NCBI RefSeq assembly: GCF_001424265.1 | Contig: NZ_LMOV01000012.1 | Span: forward strand, 29,888 to 93,887 | Reading direction: 5' to 3' | From: Acidovorax sp. Leaf160 | GTDB lineage: Bacteria > Pseudomonadota > Gammaproteobacteria > Burkholderiales > Burkholderiaceae_C | Length of the DNA: 64,000 nt | Part shown: positions 56,362-64,000 of the stretch, in pieces | Numbering within the stretch: position 1 is the stretch's first letter | How the letters are laid out: the number at the start of each line of letters is the position of its first letter | The notes under the pieces: generated by a model | Seen by the model: only the letters and a program-made list of their open reading frames with translations | The model's database searches: none | Told to the model about the DNA's origin: nothing | Position numbers and translations under genes: made by a program

Positions 56362-57687
56362 ATGAACACCCCACTCACCACCCTGGCCGACTGGCTGGCT
56401 CACTGCGAGCGACTGCATCCGAAGAACATCGACATGGGGCTGGACCGCGTCCGCGAAGTCGCGCGGCGCATGGACCTGCGTTTCGAGTGCCCAGTGATCA
56501 CCGTGGCTGGCACCAACGGCAAGGGCTCGACCTGCGCCATGCTCGAAGCCGTGGCCTTGCAGGCCGGCTACCGCCCGGGCGTCTACACCTCGCCCCACCT
56601 GGTGCACTTCGAGGAGCGCTGCCGCATCCACGGCGAGATCGTGGCGGCGGACGATCTCGTGCCGCACTTCGAGGCAGTGGAGGCTGCACGCACCGGAGGC
56701 GACGAGGCGGTGTCGCTGACCTACTTCGAATTCACGACCCTGGCCATCCTTCGGCTCATGAGCCAGGCGCGGCTGGACGTGGCGATCCTCGAGGTCGGCC
56801 TGGGCGGGCGGCTCGACGCCACCAACGTGGTGGACGCCGACTGCGCGGTCATCACCAGCATCGACATCGATCACGTCGAGTTCCTGGGGCCGGACAGGGA
56901 GTCCATCGGTCGGGAAAAGGCCGGCATCATGCGGCCCGGCCGCCCCGTGGTGGTGAGCGACCCCGTGCCGCCGGAAAGCGTCATCCGCCATGCCCGCGAG
57001 ATCGGCGCCGATCTCTGGCGTTTCGGCGAGGACTTCAATTTCTCCGGTGACAAGCAGCAGTGGTCTTGGGCGGGCCGCGGCCGGCGCTATGCGGGCCTGG
57101 CCTATCCGGCGCTGCGCGGCGCCAACCAGCTGATGAACGCCAGCGGCGCACTGGCCGCGCTGGAAGCGCTCAGGGACCGGCTGCCGATCACCGCGCAGTC
57201 GGTACGTACCGGCCTGGCCATGGTCGAGCTGCCCGGCCGGTTCCAGATCGTTCCCGGGCAACCGACGCTGGTGCTGGATGTGGCGCACAACCCGCATTCC
57301 GTCGCGGCGCTGACGGCGAACCTGGACGCCATGGGCTTTTTCCCCACCACCCACGCCGTATTCGGTGCCATGGCCGACAAGGACCTGGCCCCCATGCTGG
57401 CCAAGGTGGGCCCGCTGATCGACCGTTGGTACTTCACCGATCTGCCCACGCCCCGCGCGGAAACGGGGGCCGGGTTGCAGCAGAAATGGAACGCGCTGCA
57501 GATCGTCTCCGGCGGCCGCCGGCAGGTCGCGACCAGCGTGCATGCCGACCCGGTGCAGGCGCTCCAGGCCGCCGTCGATGCGGCTGAGCCCACTGATAGA
57601 ATCGTGGTCTTTGGCTCGTTCTACACCGTCGGCGGGGTTCTCCACGATGGAACGCCGCGCCTTCAGGCCAAGCATCTCGGCGCATAA
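56362..57687 (+). CDS. folC: Bifunctional dihydrofolate / folylpolyglutamate synthase
   Basis: Adds glutamate to dihydropteroate and to folates; 441 aa. The P-loop is VAGTNGKGSTCAML near 48. Then YTSPHLVHFEERCRIHGE, EVGLGGRLDATNVVDAD and the C-terminal LDVAHNPHSVAAL follow. The start ATG at 56362 gives MNTPLTTLADWLAHCE. It begins the plus-strand run folC-SPOR-cvpA-purF-metZ-gltX, with gaps of 14, 3, 75, -1 and -4 bp. Confidence 0.95.
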   Translation: MNTPLTTLADWLAHCERLHPKNIDMGLDRVREVARRMDLRFECPVITVAGTNGKGSTCAMLEAVALQAGYRPGVYTSPHLVHFEERCRIHGEIVAADDLVPHFEAVEAARTGGDEAVSLTYFEFTTLAILRLMSQARLDVAILEVGLGGRLDATNVVDADCAVITSIDIDHVEFLGPDRESIGREKAGIMRPGRPVVVSDPVPPESVIRHAREIGADLWRFGEDFNFSGDKQQWSWAGRGRRYAGLAYPALRGANQLMNASGALAALEALRDRLPITAQSVRTGLAMVELPGRFQIVPGQPTLVLDVAHNPHSVAALTANLDAMGFFPTTHAVFGAMADKDLAPMLAKVGPLIDRWYFTDLPTPRAETGAGLQQKWNALQIVSGGRRQVATSVHADPVQALQAAVDAAEPTDRIVVFGSFYTVGGVLHDGTPRLQAKHLGA

Positions 57688-57701
57688 CGGGTCCGCATTC
57701 C

Positions 57702-58631
57702 ATGGCATTTTTCAAGTTCCGTTGGCCCGGCCAGAAGGCGCAGGGCGAGAGCGCCAAGCCGACCCGGCGCTCCCGTGGTGGCTCGCATGCCGAGAGCATC
57801 GACGTCATGCGCCGCCGCGCCCGCCATCGCCTGATCGGCGCCGCCGTGCTGGTGCTGCTCGGCATCATCGGCTTTCCCATGCTGTTCGACACGCAGCCCC
57901 GGCCGGTGGCCGTCGATATCCCGATCGAAATCCCCGACCGCAACAAGGTTGCGCCGCTGGTCGTTCCCGAGCCTTCCAAGTCGGCCGTGGCCGAAGCCAA
58001 GCCGACGGCGCCGAACTCCGGCGCGGTGGCGGGCGGCAGCACTGCCGGGCTTGACGCGGGCGAGGAGGTGGTGACCTCCCGGCAGGCGGGCAAGATTGTG
58101 GCGCCGGCAGCGGCCGCGTCCAGGGCCGAGCCTGCGCCCGCGCCCGCTGCGGCGGTGGCGGCGCGCTCCGAGCACAAACAAGAAGCCAAGGCCGAATCCA
58201 GGCAGGAACACAAGCCTGAGGGGCGGCACGAGTCGCGCGCGGAAACCAAGCCTGCCGCACCGGCCGAGCCCGCCAAGACGGCGCGCAGCGATGACGCAGC
58301 CCGTGCCCGCGCGCTGCTGGAAGGCCGCACGGCGACCTCGCAGCCGACCCCTGCTGCCCCTGCCGCCCAGCCCGCGGCTGTCGCTGTCAAGGCCGACGAA
58401 GAAGGTCGTTTCATCGTGCAGGTGGGTGCCTTCGCCGATGCCGAGAAGGCCCGTGAAGTGCGATCCAAGCTGGAGCGCGCAGGTCTGAAGTCTTATACGC
58501 AGGTGGTGGATACCAAGGACGGCAAGCGCACGCGGGTGCGGTCCGGGCCTTTCGCCAGCCGCGCGGAAGCGGACAGGGCGGTCGGCCGCATCAAGGGCCT
58601 GGGCCTTTCTGCTTCCGTGCTGACGCTCTAG
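57702..58631 (+). CDS. SPOR-domain membrane protein (DedD-like)
   Basis: Cell-division-associated protein of 309 aa. A cytoplasmic basic N-terminus of about 45 residues is followed by one membrane helix (LIGAAVLVLLGIIGFPMLF, about 46-64). A long Ala/Pro/Glu-rich periplasmic linker comes next, then a C-terminal SPOR domain from about 236 (FIVQVGAFADAEKAREVRS, then TRVRSGPFASRAEADRAV). SPOR domains bind denuded septal peptidoglycan. It resembles E. coli DedD, which also sits between folC and cvpA. Confidence 0.9.
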   Translation: MAFFKFRWPGQKAQGESAKPTRRSRGGSHAESIDVMRRRARHRLIGAAVLVLLGIIGFPMLFDTQPRPVAVDIPIEIPDRNKVAPLVVPEPSKSAVAEAKPTAPNSGAVAGGSTAGLDAGEEVVTSRQAGKIVAPAAAASRAEPAPAPAAAVAARSEHKQEAKAESRQEHKPEGRHESRAETKPAAPAEPAKTARSDDAARARALLEGRTATSQPTPAAPAAQPAAVAVKADEEGRFIVQVGAFADAEKAREVRSKLERAGLKSYTQVVDTKDGKRTRVRSGPFASRAEADRAVGRIKGLGLSASVLTL

Positions 58632-58634
58632 CGA

Positions 58635-59156
58635 ATGGAAGCCGGGTCGTTGCCCTCCGGCTGGCACCTGAGCGGGTTGGACTGGGTGTTTCTCACCGTC
58701 CTCGCGGCGTCGCTGGTGATCGGGGCGTGGCGCGGTCTGGTGTTCGAGCTGGTGTCGCTGGCCGGTTGGGCCGCTTCCTTCATCGCGGCGCAATGGTTCG
58801 CCAGTGACGTGGGGGCCTGGTTGCCGATGGGCGATGCGCAGGGTGCGCTGCGCCACGCGGCAGGCTTTGTGCTGGTGTTCGTCGGCGCGGTGTTCTTTTT
58901 CGGATTCATTGCCTGGCTGGCCAAGAAGCTGGTCGATTCGGTGGGCCTTCGGCCGGCGGATCGGGCGCTGGGCGCGGTTTTCGGTGTGTTGCGGGGTGTG
59001 ATCGTGCTGCTGGCGCTGGCCTTGGTGGCGCTCTGGACGCCCCTGCACGAGGCGGACTGGTGGAAAGAGTCCCGGGCCGCCCCCATGTTGCATGAGGCGC
59101 TCGCCTGGCTGCGGCCGGTCGTGCCCCTGGAGTTTGCGAGGCATCTGCCTTCTTGA
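58635..59156 (+). CDS. cvpA: CvpA-family membrane protein
   Basis: Inner-membrane protein of 173 aa with four hydrophobic segments. The family pattern is LDWVFLTVLAASLVIGAWRG at the N-terminus, then the conserved LAGWAASFIAAQWF and the late FGVLRGVIVLLALALV. In E. coli it is needed for colicin V production and sits before purF, as here. The start is 3 bp after the SPOR gene stop. Confidence 0.92.
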   Translation: MEAGSLPSGWHLSGLDWVFLTVLAASLVIGAWRGLVFELVSLAGWAASFIAAQWFASDVGAWLPMGDAQGALRHAAGFVLVFVGAVFFFGFIAWLAKKLVDSVGLRPADRALGAVFGVLRGVIVLLALALVALWTPLHEADWWKESRAAPMLHEALAWLRPVVPLEFARHLPS

Positions 59157-59231
59157 TGTTTGCCAGCCGTGGTCTGCGGCCGGTGAGCGGTTTTTCGGCG
59201 GGACGGTCCCGCCTCTCAATGGAACGCGAAT

Positions 59232-60740
59232 ATGTGTGGAATCGTCGGCGTGGTGAGCGCAGCTCCCGTCAACCAACTGATCTATGACGCCTTGCTGTTG
59301 CTGCAGCACCGGGGGCAGGATGCCGCCGGCATCGTCACGCAGGAAGGACGCAAGTTCTTCATGCACAAGGCCAAGGGCATGGTGCGCGACGTGTTTCGCA
59401 CGCGCAACATGCGTGCGCTGCCCGGCCCGGTCGGGCTGGGCCAGGTGCGCTACCCGACGGCGGGCAATGCCTACAGCGAAGAAGAGGCCCAGCCCTTCTA
59501 CGTGAACGCGCCGTTCGGCATCGTGCTGGTGCACAACGGCAACCTCACCAACGCCCAGGAGCTGCGCGCCGAGCTGTTCTCGACCGACCACCGGCACACC
59601 AACACGGAGAGCGATTCCGAAGTGCTGCTCAACGTGTTTGCGCACGAGCTGGAGCGCGCCTCGCGCGGCGTTCCCCTGCAGGTGGACGACGTGTTCGCCG
59701 CCGTGGAAGCAGTGCACAAGCGGGTCAAGGGTTCCTACGCGGTGATCGCCCTGATCGCCGGCCACGGCCTGGTGGCCTTCCGTGACCCGCACGGCATTCG
59801 TCCGCTGTGCATGGGCCGCAGCGCGGACGGCACGGTCATGGTTGGCAGCGAATCGGTGGCGCTGGAAGGCACCAACCACGTGTTCGAGCGTGACGTGCAG
59901 CCTGGCGAAGCGCTGTTCATCACGCAGGACGGCACGGTGCATTCGCGCCAGTGCGCGCAGGCCCCGCAGCTCAATCCCTGCATCTTCGAATTCGTGTACC
60001 TGGCCCGCCCCGATTCCGTGCTGGATGGCATCTCGGTGTACCAGGCACGGCTGAATCTCGGCGAGTCGCTGGCCAAGCGCGTGATCTCCACGGTGCCCCC
60101 GAGCGACATCGACGTGATCATTCCGATCCCCGAGTCGAGCCGTCCGAGCGCGACGCAGCTGGCCCATCTGCTGGGCATTCCGTACCGTGAAGGCTTCGTC
60201 AAGAACCGCTATGTCGGACGCACCTTCATCATGCCGGGGCAGGGCGTGCGCAAGAAGTCGGTGCGCCAGAAGCTCAACGTGATCGCCAGCGAGTTCAAGG
60301 GCCGCAACGTGCTGCTGGTGGACGACTCCATCGTCCGCGGCACGACGTCGCGCGAGATCGTGCAGATGGCACGCGATGCCGGTGCCCGCAAGGTGTACCT
60401 CGCGAGCGCCGCGCCGCCGGTGCGCTTTCCGAACGTGTACGGCATCGACATGCCGACCAGCAGCGAACTCGTCGCTTATGGCCGCACGGTCGAAGAGGTG
60501 CGCGAATCGATCGGCTGCGACGCGCTGATCTATCAGGACGTCAACGCGATGAAGAAGGCCGTGGGTTCGCTCAACGGCCGCATCGAGGGCTTCGATGCCT
60601 CGTGCTTCGACGGCGTCTACGTGACCGGCGACATCAATGCGGACGACATCCAGCGCATCAACGAGGCGCGCGTGGGTCAGGAAGACGCGCTGGGCGAAGA
60701 CACATCACGCCTGGCCCTCCCCAACGCGCAGGAGGCATGA
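59232..60740 (+). CDS. purF: Amidophosphoribosyltransferase
   Basis: First step of purine synthesis: PRPP plus glutamine to phosphoribosylamine; 502 aa. Cys2 of MCGIVGVVSA is the glutaminase nucleophile after removal of Met. The glutaminase domain has LLLQHRGQDAAGIVT. The phosphoribosyltransferase site is VLLVDDSIVRGTTSREIV near 361. The metZ start codons overlap its stop (ATGATG). Confidence 0.97.
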   Translation: MCGIVGVVSAAPVNQLIYDALLLLQHRGQDAAGIVTQEGRKFFMHKAKGMVRDVFRTRNMRALPGPVGLGQVRYPTAGNAYSEEEAQPFYVNAPFGIVLVHNGNLTNAQELRAELFSTDHRHTNTESDSEVLLNVFAHELERASRGVPLQVDDVFAAVEAVHKRVKGSYAVIALIAGHGLVAFRDPHGIRPLCMGRSADGTVMVGSESVALEGTNHVFERDVQPGEALFITQDGTVHSRQCAQAPQLNPCIFEFVYLARPDSVLDGISVYQARLNLGESLAKRVISTVPPSDIDVIIPIPESSRPSATQLAHLLGIPYREGFVKNRYVGRTFIMPGQGVRKKSVRQKLNVIASEFKGRNVLLVDDSIVRGTTSREIVQMARDAGARKVYLASAAPPVRFPNVYGIDMPTSSELVAYGRTVEEVRESIGCDALIYQDVNAMKKAVGSLNGRIEGFDASCFDGVYVTGDINADDIQRINEARVGQEDALGEDTSRLALPNAQEA

Positions 60741-61954
60741 TGGCCAGCCAGGATCTCCCCTCCGGCCTGCACCGCGACACGCTGGCCGTGCGCGCGGCGG
60801 CGGACCGCAGCCAGTACGGCGAAAACTCCGAAGCACTGTATCTGACCAGCGGCTACGTCCAACCGTCGGCAGAGGCTGCTGCGCGCCGCTTCGCGGGCGA
60901 GGAAGATGGCTATACCTACGGCCGCTACGGCAATCCCACGGTGGCCAGTTTCGAGCAGCGGCTGGCCGCGCTCGAGGGCGCCGAGGCCGCCATCTCCACC
61001 GCCTCCGGCATGTCCGCCATCCTCATGATGTGCATGGGTCTGCTGAAGTCCGGCGACCATGTGGTGTGCTCGCAGTCGATGTTCGGCTCCACCATCAAGC
61101 TCATCGGGTCCGATCTGGCCAAGTTCGGCATCACGTCGAGCTTTGTGCCGCAGACCGATCTGGCCGCATGGCGTCAGGCGATCCGGCCCGAGACCCGCCT
61201 GTTGTTCGCAGAAACGCCGACCAACCCCTTGACCGAGGTGTGCGACATCGCAGCGCTGGCCGACCTGGCCCACAACGCCGGCGCCCTGCTCGCCGTGGAC
61301 AACTGCTTCGCCACGCCCGTGCTGCAGCGGCCCATCGCGCTGGGCGCCGACATCGTGATGCATTCGGGCACCAAGTTCCTGGACGGCCAGGGGCGCGTGA
61401 TGGCAGGTGCGCTCTGCACCCGCCAGGCCCTGGTGGACGAGAAATTCCTGCCCGTGCTCAAGAGCGCCGGCATGACGCTCTCGGCATTCAACGCCTGGGT
61501 CGTGCTCAAGGGCCTCGAGACGCTGGATATCCGCGTGCGGGCGCAGTCGGCCAATGCCCTTGCGTTGGCCGAGTGGCTGCAGGCCCACCCTGCCGTCGAG
61601 CGCGTGTACTACCCGGGTCTCCAGAGCCACCCGCAGCATGCGCTGGCAATGGCCCAGCAGTCGGGCGTGGGCGGCGCGGTGCTGTCCTTCGCGGTCAAGG
61701 CCGCAGGGCCCGAGGCCGCACGCGCGGGCGCCTTCCGCGTGCTCGACAGCCTGCAGGTGCTTTCGCTCGCCACCAACCTGGGCGACACCAAGACCATGGC
61801 GGCCCACCCCGCCAGCACCTCCCATGGCCGCCTGACCGAGGCCCAGCGTGAAGCGGCGGGCATCGGCCAGGGGCTGGTGCGCGTGGCCGTGGGCCTGGAA
61901 CACATCGATGACATCAAGGCCGACCTCGCGCGCGGCCTGGACACCCTGGCATGA
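60740..61954 (+). CDS. metZ: O-succinylhomoserine sulfhydrylase
   Basis: PLP enzyme for direct sulfhydrylation to homocysteine in methionine synthesis; 404 aa. The family signature near the PLP lysine is [18 protein letters not shown] (about 198-215). Other marks are [28 protein letters not shown] and the C-terminal [19 protein letters not shown]. Two ATG codons (60737 and 60740) follow GGAGG; I prefer the second for spacing. gltX overlaps its end by 4 bp. Confidence 0.93.
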   Translation: MASQDLPSGLHRDTLAVRAAADRSQYGENSEALYLTSGYVQPSAEAAARRFAGEEDGYTYGRYGNPTVASFEQRLAALEGAEAAISTASGMSAILMMCMGLLKSGDHVVCSQSMFGSTIKLIGSDLAKFGITSSFVPQTDLAAWRQAIRPETRLLFAETPTNPLTEVCDIAALADLAHNAGALLAVDNCFATPVLQRPIALGADIVMHSGTKFLDGQGRVMAGALCTRQALVDEKFLPVLKSAGMTLSAFNAWVVLKGLETLDIRVRAQSANALALAEWLQAHPAVERVYYPGLQSHPQHALAMAQQSGVGGAVLSFAVKAAGPEAARAGAFRVLDSLQVLSLATNLGDTKTMAAHPASTSHGRLTEAQREAAGIGQGLVRVAVGLEHIDDIKADLARGLDTLA

Positions 61955-63348
61955 CCCACATCCGTACCCGTTTCGCTCCATCGCCCACTGGCTTCATCCA
62001 CCTGGGCAACATCCGCTCGGCGCTCTATCCCTGGGCTTTTGCCCGGGCGACCGGCGGCGATTTCATCCTGCGCATCGAAGACACCGACGTGGAGCGCTCC
62101 AGCCAGGCGGCTGTCGACGTGATCCTCGAAGGAATGGCTTGGCTGGGCATGCAGCCCGACGAAGGCCCGTTCTACCAAATGCAGCGCATGGACCGCTACA
62201 AGGCGGTGCTCGCGCAAATGCAGGCGGATGGCCTCGTCTATCCCTGCTACATGAGCGTGCAGGAGCTCGATGCGCTGCGCGAGAGCCAGATGCAGGCCAA
62301 GCTCAAGCCCCGCTACGACGGCACCTGGCGCCCAGAGCCCGGCAAGACGCTGCCGCCCGTGCCGGAAGGGGTGAAACCGGTGCTGCGCTTTCGCAACCCT
62401 GCGGAAGGCGTCGTGGCGTGGGACGACAAGGTCAAGGGCCGGATCGAGATCCGCAACGACGAGCTGGACGATCTCGTCATCGCCCGGCCGGACGGCACGC
62501 CCACGTACAACTTCTGCGTGGTCGTGGACGACATCGACATGGCCATCACCCATGTCATCCGCGGCGATGACCATGTGAACAACACGCCCCGCCAGATCAA
62601 CATCTTCAAGGCATTGGGCAAGGAGCCTCCGGTGTACGCCCACCTGCCGACCGTGCTGAACGAGCAGGGCGAGAAGATGAGCAAGCGCAACGGCGCCAAG
62701 GCGGTGACGCAGTATCGCGACGAAGGCTACCTGCCAGAGGCCATGATCAACTATCTGGCTCGCCTGGGCTGGAGCCATGGCGACGACGAGATCTTCAGCC
62801 GCGAGCAGTTTCTGCAATGGTTCAACCTGGACCATCTGGGGCGCAGCGCTGCACAGTTCGACGAGGCCAAGCTCCGCTGGGTGAATTCCCAGCACCTGAA
62901 GGCCATGCCGGATGAAGCGCTGGCTGACCTCATCAAGCCACTGCTGATCGCCCGCGGTCTGCCGCAAGAGGAACTGGCCGACGGCCGGCTTCCACGGATC
63001 TGCGCACTCTTCAAGGACCGTTGCGACACCACCCTGGTGCTGGCCGACTGGGCTGCTGTGTTCTATGGCGATGTGACGCCGAACCCCGCAGAGAAAGCCA
63101 AGCACGTGACCGAGGCCATCTGGCCGGCGGTCGAGGCCTTGCGCGCCGCTCTGGCGACCTGCGCCTGGGACAAGGCATCCATCGCCTCCGCGTTCAAGCA
63201 GGTGCTGGCAGAGCAGGGCTTGAAGATGCCCCAATTGGCCATGCCGGTGCGGGTGCTCACCGTCGGGACGGCGCACACGCCATCGGTGGATGCAGTGCTC
63301 GAATTGCTCGGACGCGAAAAAATTGCTGCAAGATTGCTGAGGGCCTAA
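61951..63348 (+). CDS. gltX: Glutamyl-tRNA synthetase
   Basis: Charges tRNA-Glu; 465 aa. The HIGH-type motif is [15 protein letters not shown] near 8, and the KMSKR loop is [11 protein letters not shown] near 243. [13 protein letters not shown] and [22 protein letters not shown] are also typical. It ends the folC-gltX run. A promoter for the tRNA cluster, which includes tRNA-Glu, starts inside its last codons. Confidence 0.97.
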   Translation: MTHIRTRFAPSPTGFIHLGNIRSALYPWAFARATGGDFILRIEDTDVERSSQAAVDVILEGMAWLGMQPDEGPFYQMQRMDRYKAVLAQMQADGLVYPCYMSVQELDALRESQMQAKLKPRYDGTWRPEPGKTLPPVPEGVKPVLRFRNPAEGVVAWDDKVKGRIEIRNDELDDLVIARPDGTPTYNFCVVVDDIDMAITHVIRGDDHVNNTPRQINIFKALGKEPPVYAHLPTVLNEQGEKMSKRNGAKAVTQYRDEGYLPEAMINYLARLGWSHGDDEIFSREQFLQWFNLDHLGRSAAQFDEAKLRWVNSQHLKAMPDEALADLIKPLLIARGLPQEELADGRLPRICALFKDRCDTTLVLADWAAVFYGDVTPNPAEKAKHVTEAIWPAVEALRAALATCAWDKASIASAFKQVLAEQGLKMPQLAMPVRVLTVGTAHTPSVDAVLELLGREKIAARLLRA

Positions 63349-63363
63349 AAACCTGTCTATAAT
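63334..63363 (+). promoter_or_regulatory. Promoter of the tRNA cluster
   Basis: TTGCTG (63334-63339), 18-nt spacer, TATAAT (63358-63363). The -35 box lies inside the last codons of gltX. The first tRNA starts 50 bp on. Confidence 0.7.
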
Positions 63364-63413
63364 TCGAGGCTCAGGTGATGACGACAAGCATATTAGGCAA
63401 GTCAAAGTCAAGT

Positions 63414-63489
<76 letters not shown>

Positions 63490-63525
63490 CTGAGAGAGTT
63501 TGAGGAAAGTCAGTTCCCAGGTTTT

Positions 63526-63601
63526 GACCCTATCGTCTAGAGGCCTAGGACATCACCCTTTCACGGTGAGTACCGGGGTTCGAATCCCCGTAGGGTCGCC
63601 A
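63526..63601 (+). tRNA. tRNA-Glu (TTC), first copy
   Basis: 76 nt including CCA. Acceptor GACCCTA / TAGGGTC, anticodon stem TCACC / GGTGA with loop CTTTCAC (TTC), T arm CCGGGGTTCGAATCCCCG. Confidence 0.96.
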
Positions 63602-63648
63602 AGTTTGTAGCACTTGGTTTGGATGTGCCAAGCAAACGCTGCCTGCCA

Positions 63649-63725
63649 GGAGTGGTAGTTCAGTTGGTTAGAATACCGGCCTGTCACGCCGGGGGTCGCG
63701 GGTTCGAGTCCCGTCCACTCCGCCA
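63649..63725 (+). tRNA. tRNA-Asp (GTC)
   Basis: 77 nt including CCA. Acceptor GGAGTGG / CCACTCC, anticodon stem CCGGC / GCCGG with loop CTGTCAC (GTC), T arm GCGGGTTCGAGTCCCG. Confidence 0.96.
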
Positions 63726-63781
63726 GTTCATGCTTTGAAGGGTTGTACCCTTCCAGGCATTCTTGGTGAAAGCCAGGAAGT

Positions 63782-63857
<76 letters not shown>

Positions 63858-63903
63858 TTGAGTGAGTGTGATTGAGTCTGTCAGTGAAGTCAGTCCAGGT
63901 TTT

Positions 63904-63979
63904 GACCCTATCGTCTAGAGGCCTAGGACATCACCCTTTCACGGTGAGTACCGGGGTTCGAATCCCCGTAGGGTCGCCA
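63904..63979 (+). tRNA. tRNA-Glu (TTC), second copy
   Basis: Identical to the copy at 63526, 378 bp upstream. The 22 bases after it (to the window end) also match those after the first copy, so a second tRNA-Asp probably follows. Confidence 0.96.
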
Positions 63980-64000
63980 AGTTTGTAGCACTTGGTTTGG

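Overview
The window is gene-dense, GC-rich chromosomal DNA with long open frames in every direction. Gene content and order point to a beta-proteobacterium of the Burkholderiales, most likely the Comamonadaceae (Acidovorax or Paracidovorax-like). The diagnostic blocks are ilvB-ilvN-ilvC-pssA-leuA, folC-SPOR-cvpA-purF-metZ-gltX, dnaX-ybaB-recR with the SRP RNA gene beside it, nadE-glnB, and a sigma factor followed by DUF3619 and DUF3106. The family assignment is an inference from order and protein character; no rRNA is present. I see no phage, insertion sequence, plasmid module or CRISPR array.

Layout. 1-5.1 kb: 3' part of a RecB/AddA-like helicase-nuclease, a BaiN-type flavoprotein, and the 4.5S/SRP RNA on the minus strand. 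5.3-8.7 kb: dnaX (with a clear gamma/tau frameshift signal), ybaB, recR. 8.8-15.1 kb: MAPEG protein, orphan Tat-exported binding protein, DUF3096 microprotein, gloB-mltD facing a YafS-like methyltransferase and rnhA, thioredoxin. 15.2-18.6 kb: moaA-mobA-moeA for molybdenum cofactor. 18.8-24.6 kb: Fur box, sodA, ZIP transporter, Crp/Fnr regulator, DUF962 protein, lipoprotein hydrolase, ppa. 24.8-31.2 kb: CheW, a GNAT-fold protein carrying two kinds of in-frame repeat, flavin reductase, a Bug-type binding protein with a frameshifted M20 peptidase and a divergent LysR regulator. 31.2-37.1 kb: nadE, glnB, LOG protein, dgkA, RDD protein, and the sigma/DUF3619/DUF3106 cluster. 37.4-43.7 kb: branched-chain amino acid genes plus pssA. 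43.7-50.7 kb: pbpG, IclR regulator, a tight minus-strand operon yajQ / aspartic protease / HD protein / aat / bpt, then murB. 50.7-56.3 kb: YhhQ transporter with a possible preQ1 leader, an ECF41 sigma factor with its carboxymuconolactone-decarboxylase-like partner, argG, ppnP, a glycine-zipper protein, an ArsC-like protein. 56.3-64 kb: folC through gltX, then tRNA Ala-Glu-Asp-Ala-Glu running off the end.

The most interesting structure lies beyond the genes. (1) dnaX carries a run of nine A, a 5-nt spacer and a perfect 9-bp stem-loop, with stops in both other frames just downstream: the arrangement used to make the gamma subunit. (2) A dispersed element of about 50-65 bp (TTGCTAT, short spacer, ATAGC, about 20 nt, then GCGCTGG and A/C-GGC) occurs at nine places; four copies are read through inside essential or conserved genes, and one supplies the ribosome binding site of pssA. 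(3) An 87-bp tandem repeat (29 codons) expands the GNAT-fold gene in frame. (4) The ECF41 sigma factor gene has an exact TGTCACA-N16-CGTC autoregulatory promoter. (5) gloB and the methyltransferase are head to head with start codons sharing the same four bases CATG.
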